From PXRE01 sp964435625 (GTDB taxonomy: Archaea > Halobacteriota > Halobacteria > Halobacteriales > PXRE01): 27,340 nucleotides of DNA. The stretch covers positions 1 to 27,340 of the forward strand of contig CAYTAG010000017.1 in assembly GCA_964435625.1 (NCBI GenBank), read 5' to 3'. The position numbers and the translations under genes were made by a program. The notes beneath the pieces are model-generated. The model did no database searches. It saw only the letters and a list, made by a program, of their open reading frames with translations, and was not told where the DNA came from. Of this stretch, positions 22,553 through 27,340 are shown in pieces (the first letter of the stretch is position 1; each line of letters begins with the position of its first letter).

Positions 22553-24768
22553 GTTCGCACGAAAACGCGGAGCGGGCGCGCTCCCGGGAGGCTGGCGGAC
22601 GGTCCCGCGAGGCGAAGGCCGCGGAGATCCGTCGCCTGCTGTCGACCGAGGGCGAGGCGGTCTCCGAGAACGCACGTGGGTTCAACCGGGGCCGCATGGA
22701 AGCAACTGCGGAACTCGACGACTACGACGAACTGAAAGCCCGGGCCCGTGCCCACAAGGAGGACGCCATCGAGCGCCTGCCATCATTGATCGAGCAGGTC
22801 CAGGAGGCGGTCGAGGCCCGCGGTGGATCGGTCTACCTGGCCGAGGACGCCGCGGACGCCAGCGCCTACGTCCGGGAGGTCGCTGCGGAGGCGGACGTGG
22901 AGACGGCCGTCAAGAGCAAGTCGATGACTACCGAGGAGGTCGACCTCAACGAGGCGCTCCGTGAGGGGGGCGTGGAGGTCTGGGAGACCGACCTCGGGGA
23001 GTTCGTCCTGCAGGTGGCCGGGGAGGCGCCCAGCCACCTCGTCGGGCCGGCGATCCACCGCGACCGCGAGAGCATCGCCGAGCTGTTCGAGGCGGAGTTC
23101 GACCCCGACGAACCGCTGGAGACCGCAGACGACCTCACCCGGTTCGCCAGGGCGTTCCTCGGCGAGCGCATCGCGGAGGCGGACCTGGGGATCACGGGCG
23201 CGAACTTCGTCGCCGCCGAGGAGGGGACCCTGGTGCTGGTCACCAGCGAGGGCAACGCCCGCAAGACCGTCGCCGCGACGGACGTCCACGTCGCGGTCGC
23301 CGGCGTCGAGAAACTGCTGCCCTCGGTCGGGGACCTCGGGCCGTTCCTCGAACTGATCGCGCGCTCGGCCACCGGCCAGTCGCTGACCTCCTACCTCACC
23401 TTCCTGACGCCACCCGGAAGCGCGCCCACCGTGGACTTCGAGGCCGACGAGACGGGGTCCCCCGACGACCGCGAGTTCCACCTCGTGTTGCTGGATAACG
23501 GCCGCACCGCGATGCGCGAGGACGATCACCTCCGGGAGACGCTGTACTGCATCCGGTGTGGTGCCTGCGCGAACGCCTGCGCCAACTTCCAGCAGGTCGG
23601 CGGCCACGCCTTCGGCGGCGAGACCTACACCGGCGGCATCGCGGGTGGCTGGGAGGCCGGCGTCCACGGCCTCGACTCGGCCGCCGAGTTCAACGACCTC
23701 TGTACGGGATGTACGCGTTGCGTGCCGGCCTGTCCGGTGGGCATCGACGTCCCCTGGATCAACACGGTCGTGCGGAACCGGATCGAGCGGGGCGCCGACC
23801 CATCGCGCTTTTCCTTCCTTGTGGACGGCCTCGCGCCGGACGCCGAATCCGGCGGCTCCCTGCAGAAGCGGCTGTTCGGCAACGTCGGGACGCTGGCGAA
23901 GGTTGCGAGCGCAACGGCGCCGCTCTCGAACTGGCTGGCCAGCAGCAGGCCGGGCAAGTGGGCGCTCGCGAGGTTCGGCGTCGACCCGCGGCGGGACCTG
24001 CCCACGTTCCGCCGCCGGACCCTCCAGGACTGGTTCGAGGCCCGCGGCGGGACGCGAGTTACTGATCCCAAACGGGAGGTCGTCCTCTATCCCGACGTGT
24101 ACACGGACTGCGCCGACGTCGAGCGGGGCAAGGCCGCCGTGCGGGCGCTGGAGGCACTGGGCGTGGGCGTCCGAATCCCGACCCTCCCGGAGTCCGGCCG
24201 AGCACCCCTCTCGCAGGGGATGATCGCCACGGCCGAGCGCGCGGCCGAGCGAGTGCTTGACGGGCTGGAACCTCACCTCGACGCGGGCCGGGACGTGGTC
24301 GTCGTCGAACCCAGCGACCTGGCGATGTTCCGGCGGGACTACGACCGCCTCGTTGCCGACCGTAGCGACCACCTCGCTGCGAACAGCTACGAGGTGCTGG
24401 AGTACCTCCACGGGGTGCTCGCCAACGGCGGCGACCCGGACGCGCTCGCGGCCCTCGACGGCGAGCGCGTGGCCTACCACCCTCATTGCCAGGCTCGCAC
24501 CCTGGAACTGGCCGGTCACACCGAGTGGGTGCTGGAGACGCGAGGTGCCGACGTCGAGGTGACCGGGGCCGAGTGCTGCGGGATGGCCGGCAGTTTCGGC
24601 TTCAAGTCGGAGTACTACGAGTTGAGCGTCGCGGTCGGGGAGGCGCTGGCGTCCGAACTGCCCGACGACCGGACCGTGGTGGCCAGTGGCACCTCGTGTC
24701 TGGACCAGCTAGCGGACCTCGGGCGGTCGCCACGGCATCCCGTGGAGTTGCTGGCGCCCGTGGAGTGA
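22549..24768 (+). CDS. Fused LutB-LutA-like iron-sulfur protein of lactate oxidation
   Basis: A 739-residue protein combining what are two proteins in Bacillus. Residues about 60-300 are a LUD domain (VKSKSMTTEEVDLNEALREGG, ITGANFVAAEEGTLVLVTSEGN, GVEKLLPS). Residues 334-400 hold two ferredoxin motifs, CIRCGACANACANF and CTGCTRCVPACPVG, each able to bind a [4Fe-4S] cluster. Residues about 500-739 are LutA-like CCG segments: the C-terminal one is intact (HPHCQARTLE, ECCGMAGSFGF, SGTSC), while the first has DVYTDCADVERG and PESGRAPLSQG with the CCG triplet lost. It likely channels electrons from lactate to a quinone. It overlaps lutC by four bases. The lactate role is inferred from the family; no lactate permease is in the window. 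Confidence 0.88.
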   Translation: MSSHENAERARSREAGGRSREAKAAEIRRLLSTEGEAVSENARGFNRGRMEATAELDDYDELKARARAHKEDAIERLPSLIEQVQEAVEARGGSVYLAEDAADASAYVREVAAEADVETAVKSKSMTTEEVDLNEALREGGVEVWETDLGEFVLQVAGEAPSHLVGPAIHRDRESIAELFEAEFDPDEPLETADDLTRFARAFLGERIAEADLGITGANFVAAEEGTLVLVTSEGNARKTVAATDVHVAVAGVEKLLPSVGDLGPFLELIARSATGQSLTSYLTFLTPPGSAPTVDFEADETGSPDDREFHLVLLDNGRTAMREDDHLRETLYCIRCGACANACANFQQVGGHAFGGETYTGGIAGGWEAGVHGLDSAAEFNDLCTGCTRCVPACPVGIDVPWINTVVRNRIERGADPSRFSFLVDGLAPDAESGGSLQKRLFGNVGTLAKVASATAPLSNWLASSRPGKWALARFGVDPRRDLPTFRRRTLQDWFEARGGTRVTDPKREVVLYPDVYTDCADVERGKAAVRALEALGVGVRIPTLPESGRAPLSQGMIATAERAAERVLDGLEPHLDAGRDVVVVEPSDLAMFRRDYDRLVADRSDHLAANSYEVLEYLHGVLANGGDPDALAALDGERVAYHPHCQARTLELAGHTEWVLETRGADVEVTGAECCGMAGSFGFKSEYYELSVAVGEALASELPDDRTVVASGTSCLDQLADLGRSPRHPVELLAPVE

Positions 24769-24856
24769 CGGCGGTGACCCTCGCCTGCCGCCCGACGACC
24801 GCGCCCCGGCGCTCACGAACGGTTCCGGGCGCCCGCCGCCGAACCCGTCTGACGAA

Positions 24857-24864
24857 CAATTAAG
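24857..24864 (+). promoter_or_regulatory. TATA-like box of the PRC-barrel gene
   Basis: caattaag is centred 28 bases before the ATG at 24889, in GC-rich surroundings. It predicts a leaderless transcript. Confidence 0.6.
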
Positions 24865-24888
24865 GGGCGGGCAGGCGAGCCATCCGGC

Positions 24889-25173
24889 ATGGACAGCCAG
24901 GAGATCACGACCCTCGTCGGGCGCGAGGTGTACACGAACAACGGCGTGTACGTCGGCGAGGTCGAGGACGTCCGCCTGGACCTGGACGGCGAGCGGGTGA
25001 CGGGGCTAGCGCTGCACCGGGTCAGCGACGAGTTGTTCGACGACCGCGTGGCCGGCGCTCGGGGCGTGATGATCCCCTACCGATGGGTGATGGCCGTGGG
25101 GGACGTGGTGCTGGTCAACGACGCGGTCGAACGGCTCCCGTCCGCCAACGAGGACGAGGAAGTCGTCGCCTGA
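24889..25173 (+). CDS. PRC-barrel domain protein
   Basis: A 94-residue single PRC-barrel domain: the characteristic opening ITTLVGREVYTNNGVYVG, the EVEDVRLDLDGERVTGLAL strand pair, then GVMIPYRWVMAVGDVVLVN. The fold is known from photosynthetic reaction centre H subunits and RimM; archaeal single-domain forms are widespread. Archaeal CdpB-type PRC proteins act with the division protein SepF, so a link to cell division is possible, but other roles exist. The acidic tail is short. It ends 18 bases from the convergent RCK-DHH gene, with a small hairpin between. Confidence 0.9.
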   Translation: MDSQEITTLVGREVYTNNGVYVGEVEDVRLDLDGERVTGLALHRVSDELFDDRVAGARGVMIPYRWVMAVGDVVLVNDAVERLPSANEDEEVVA

Positions 25174-25174
25174 A

Positions 25175-25190
25175 CGTTCCTCCACGAACG
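25175..25190. terminator. Small hairpin between convergent genes
   Basis: CGTTC (25175-25179) and GAACG (25186-25190) form a 5-bp stem with a 6-base loop between the PRC-barrel stop and the DHH gene stop. It has no T tract, so a role as a terminator for both strands is only a suggestion. Confidence 0.3.
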
Positions 25191-25191
25191 C

Positions 25192-26655
25192 CTAGGACCC
25201 GTTGGTCCCGTCGCCGCCGTCGACGCCCATCGCGTCGAACAGCTTTCGCTTGACCGCGTTCTCGGTCAGCGACAGCAGGAGGTCGCGGTTCTCGTCGCCC
25301 GTGTCGATGCCGGTGAAGATGCCCAGCGGAATCTCGGCGCTTGCCTGCGTCGAGTGACCGACGGCCTCGCCGATGTCCGCGAACGCCTCCGCGAGGACGC
25401 GGCCGATGTTCAGCCGGATGTCCTTCGAGCGGGCGGCCAGGTAGATGGTGTCGTCGCCGATGCCGAATACGGCGGAGGTGGTGATCCCCTCCAGGTTCAG
25501 GAGGTGCTGGGCGGCCTGCGCCAGCGCCTCGCGGTCGCGGATGAACCCCGCGTTGGAGACGAGGTGGCTGCCCTGCACCTCGCGGTTGGTGATGGCTTCG
25601 GCGAGCACGTCCAGCGTCTCGGGGGACATCGACGGGGACTCGACCTGTTCGAGGGTGTCGTGGTTGGCGAAGGGGTAGAGGTAGGCGGCGGCGGTCAGGT
25701 CCGCGGGGCTGGTCTCCTGCTTGAAGTCCAGGGTCTCCGCGCGAATCCCGTACAGGAGGGCGGTGGCGACCTCCTCGTCGAGGTTCATGTCGAACTCCTG
25801 AATGTACTTCGTCATGATCGTCGACGTCGAGGACATGCTCGGGCGCACGTCCAGGAAGTCGACCTCGTACTCGGAATCGACCTCGCGGTGGTCGATCAGC
25901 ACGTCGACCGGGAACTCGATTTGCGTCTCGCCGGCCTTCGCATAGTCGACCAGCGCGACGGTGTCGTAGGCCTTCTCGAGGTCCTCGACGTCCTCGAAGG
26001 AGACGAGTTCGATGCCCAGCAGGTTGACGAACGCGCGGTTCTCCTGGTGGCCGATGTCCCCGAGGTAGATGATGTCCGCCTCGACGCCGAGGTGCTCGGC
26101 GATGGCCTGCAGCGCCGTCGCGCTGGCGATGGAGTCGGGGTCGGGGTTGTCGTGGGTGAGGATCGCCAGTCGCTCGCCGGTTCCCTCGATGATCTCCGCG
26201 AGGCGGCCGGCGTTGTGCTCCAGTTCGCCGGACTCCAGCGCCCGGAGTGCGGACTCGGCGATGACTTCCGAGGGGTTGATGGCCACGTCGGCGCCCATCC
26301 CCGTGAGTTCGTCGCCGGTGATCGGGTCGCTGGCCCGGACGACGACGAACTGGTCGTCGCTGCGCTCGCGGATGTTCGACAGCGCCTCCTTGTTGGTCTC
26401 GACGTCGTCGGCCATGATGAGGACGACGTCGCGGTCGGCGACCATCTCTGCGACCTCCTCGGTGCGGATGTCCGCAACCTGCGCGTTGAGGTCTTGGTCC
26501 CGTAGCGCCTCCACCCGACTGTCGTCGCGGTCGACGATGAGGACGTCTTTCCCCTGGCTTACCAGTTCCTCCGCGACCGCGTGACCCACGCTCCCGCAGC
26601 CCAGAATCGCGTACGACGACATCGACGTGGTGGCGACTCCGGCCGTAGTACTCAT
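25192..26655 (-). CDS. RCK (TrkA-N)-DHH phosphoesterase fusion
   Basis: A 487-residue protein. Residues about 12-135 form a TrkA-N Rossmann domain (YAILGCGSVGHAVAEELV, VLIVDRDDSRVE, VLIMADDVETNK) able to bind NAD or a nucleotide. Residues about 165-330 form the DHH phosphoesterase domain: motif HDNPDPDSIASA, ALVDYAKAG, and LIDHREVD, which has DHR where DHH is usual. Residues about 385-460 form a DHHA1-like domain (GIGDDTIYLAARSKDIRLN, then GEAVGHSTQASAEIP). The start may be ATG 26655 (MSTTAG) or ATG 26622 (MSSYAILG); the latter lies right before the Rossmann fold. Members of the DHH-DHHA1 group hydrolyse nano-RNA, cyclic di-AMP or single-stranded DNA. The DHR deviation argues for caution about activity. 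The cyclic dinucleotide role is inference. Confidence 0.88.
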   Translation of the reverse strand: MSTTAGVATTSMSSYAILGCGSVGHAVAEELVSQGKDVLIVDRDDSRVEALRDQDLNAQVADIRTEEVAEMVADRDVVLIMADDVETNKEALSNIRERSDDQFVVVRASDPITGDELTGMGADVAINPSEVIAESALRALESGELEHNAGRLAEIIEGTGERLAILTHDNPDPDSIASATALQAIAEHLGVEADIIYLGDIGHQENRAFVNLLGIELVSFEDVEDLEKAYDTVALVDYAKAGETQIEFPVDVLIDHREVDSEYEVDFLDVRPSMSSTSTIMTKYIQEFDMNLDEEVATALLYGIRAETLDFKQETSPADLTAAAYLYPFANHDTLEQVESPSMSPETLDVLAEAITNREVQGSHLVSNAGFIRDREALAQAAQHLLNLEGITTSAVFGIGDDTIYLAARSKDIRLNIGRVLAEAFADIGEAVGHSTQASAEIPLGIFTGIDTGDENRDLLLSLTENAVKRKLFDAMGVDGGDGTNGS

Positions 26656-26790
26656 TGGCGAACGCTTGCGTGGGACGACACTTAACGCTCCCGAAGGCTC
26701 TCAGGCCGAGAGAACGGCGGTATTTTCGAGGTTTCGGGGGCGTTCTCGTGGTGGTGGGTTTCGGTCGCGCTCTGTCGTTGGCGCAGCTCC

Positions 26791-26974
26791 GACTGCCACT
26801 ACGTCGAAAGCCCCCGGGTGGCTTCGGCCGCGCGCCTCGCTCTTTCAGTCCAGTGCTTGCGTCGTCGTGCTTCCCGAAGGCTTGGCGAGAGCACGCTCTC
26901 GCTGCTTCCCACTTGCGGTGCTCGCCCACCGTCAGAGACAAGCTCTGACGAGCTCCCGCTCGCACGCTCGCGGG
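26791..26974. repeat. Cluster of inverted repeats, possible structured intergenic element
   Basis: A nested repeat has GACTG (26791-26795) and GAAAG (26806-26810) pairing with CTTTCAGTC (26842-26850), with the inner hairpin AAGCC-CCCGGGT-GGCTT (26808-26824). Then GCGAGAGC/GCTCTCGC (26885-26892 and 26895-26902, loop of 2), GTCAGAG/CTCTGAC (26931-26937 and 26943-26949), and CCCGC/GCGGG (26955-26959 and 26970-26974). The minus strand begins ggactgaaag, which I associate with recurrent haloarchaeal intergenic repeats (memory only). Confidence 0.6.
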
Positions 26975-27063
26975 AACCTCGCGCGCGCCGTGATCCAAAG
27001 TTAGCCTCGCGACGATCCGTTCGACCCGGGTGCGGCGCATCCGCCGACTCAATACTTCGATTT

Positions 27064-27110
27064 CCGAAGAATTAATTCTGTAGACTCTAAACGATATGCT
27101 TTAGTTTCCG
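27064..27110. promoter_or_regulatory. AT-rich palindromic element with two inverted repeats
   Basis: ccgaagaattaattctgtag contains the perfect 12-base palindrome AGAATTAATTCT (27068-27079), followed by CTAAA (27087-27091) and TTTAG (27100-27104) around an 8-base spacer, and then a second ttccgaag. It closely resembles the element at 15721-15756. It may be a promoter or operator, about 130-170 bases before tRNA-Lys. Confidence 0.4.
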
Positions 27111-27237
27111 AAGGATTGGCGCGGTGGTTGTCGCCGTCTCGCGCTGGATCGGGGCGGGTACGATGGCGGCAGAACGCGGGCCATCACGAGCGTAAAGGAA
27201 ACGTATTTCAGGGGCGCTCGGTAATCTGTGGGTGTTG

Positions 27238-27311
27238 GGGCCGGTAGCTCAGTTAGGGAGAGCGACGGACTCTTAATCCGTCGGTCGGGGGTTCAAATCC
27301 CTCCCGGCCCG
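27238..27311 (+). tRNA. tRNA-Lys (anticodon CUU)
   Basis: A complete 74-base cloverleaf. The acceptor stem is GGGCCGG (27238-27244) with CCGGCCC (27304-27310) and discriminator G at 27311. The D-arm starts with TAGCTCAGTTAGGGAGAGC. The anticodon stem ACGGA/TCCGT encloses loop CTCTTAA, so the anticodon CTT reads AAG (Lys). The T-arm GGGGG-TTCAAAT-CCCTC has one G-U pair. CCA is not encoded. No intron is seen in the usual position after the anticodon. Confidence 0.97.
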
Positions 27312-27340
27312 TGCAACGAGACGGTGAGCAACGCGAACCG

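Larger units (their letters stand above)
26656..27237. other. 582-base hairpin-rich noncoding region between the DHH gene and tRNA-Lys
   Basis: No gene is recognised. From 26791 to 26974 there are at least four inverted repeats in a row, near-perfect or perfect (see the repeat entry). At 27064-27110 there is an AT-rich block with palindromes. Between 27120 and 27237 the sequence has weak AT boxes (cgtatttc near 27204) that may be the tRNA promoter. Open frames through this stretch in both strands are accidental, being caused by lack of stop codons in GC-rich DNA. Confidence 0.6.

Noticed and set aside
25115..27052. 645-residue minus-strand frame over the DHH gene and the hairpin region
   Set aside because: Frame differs from the clear RCK-DHH gene, and its Arg/Gly-rich product is typical of out-of-frame translation.
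26627..27075. Small plus-strand frames in the region before tRNA-Lys
   Set aside because: They lie in the hairpin-rich noncoding stretch, are rich in Arg/Ser/Pro and lack recognisable motifs or a promoter at the right distance.

Overview
The window is chromosomal DNA from a halophilic archaeon. It is GC-rich, its proteins are very acidic, and TATA-like boxes lie about 27 bases before many start codons, as expected for leaderless transcripts. Lineage markers include a HalOD1 domain, a PGF-CTERM archaeosortase signal, a haloarchaeal lipobox, an ADP-forming acyl-CoA synthetase, a FilR1-type regulator and a thiolase/DUF35 pair. The gene set fits a Haloarculaceae-like genome, but genus cannot be read from this sequence. 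I see no rRNA, CRISPR array, transposase or prophage. The content is mostly metabolic and housekeeping.

Region 1-2350: end of a FabG/PhaB-like reductase, a thiolase with Ser in place of the usual Cys nucleophile, its overlapping DUF35 Zn/OB-fold partner, then a HalOD1 protein. This looks like acyl-CoA chemistry, possibly polyhydroxyalkanoate precursor supply. Region 2486-4269: an acidic DUF7547-like protein diverges from a DUF7504-like signalling protein whose middle is lost in an assembly gap (10 N flanked by artefactual G/C runs). Region 4421-5265: two DtxR-type iron boxes, one at a 54-aa protein and one at dpsA. Region 5385-11703: aldehyde dehydrogenase, a 55-aa zinc-ribbon protein, a PGF-CTERM surface protein, aldo/keto reductase, lipoprotein, YbaK-type deacylase and type I asparaginase.

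Region 11739-12100 holds what looks like a chimeric gene remnant (polysaccharide deacetylase piece joined to a membrane-protein tail). It is followed by an operon of ADP-forming acyl-CoA synthetase and a BioD-like/DRTGG protein with overlapping stop and start. Region 15409-19588 is all on the minus strand: a 49-aa CopG-like protein, a membrane protein with Cys pairs, an N-terminally extended thioredoxin and a DUF1998-family helicase (MrfA/Hrq1-like). Region 19907-25173 is on the plus strand: FilR1-type regulator, aminotransferase, LutC-like protein overlapping a fused LutB-LutA-like iron-sulfur protein (lactate oxidation), and a PRC-barrel protein. A minus-strand RCK-DHH phosphoesterase follows, then about 580 bases of hairpin-rich noncoding DNA and a tRNA-Lys(CUU).

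The observations most worth following are the paired iron boxes with opposite placement relative to TATA, the ACD/DRTGG coupling, the RCK-DHH protein with DHR instead of DHH, the LutB-LutA fusion with a degenerate first CCG motif, the chimeric remnant beside the ACD promoter, and the nested hairpin element near the right end. I found no convincing wholly new multi-gene system.
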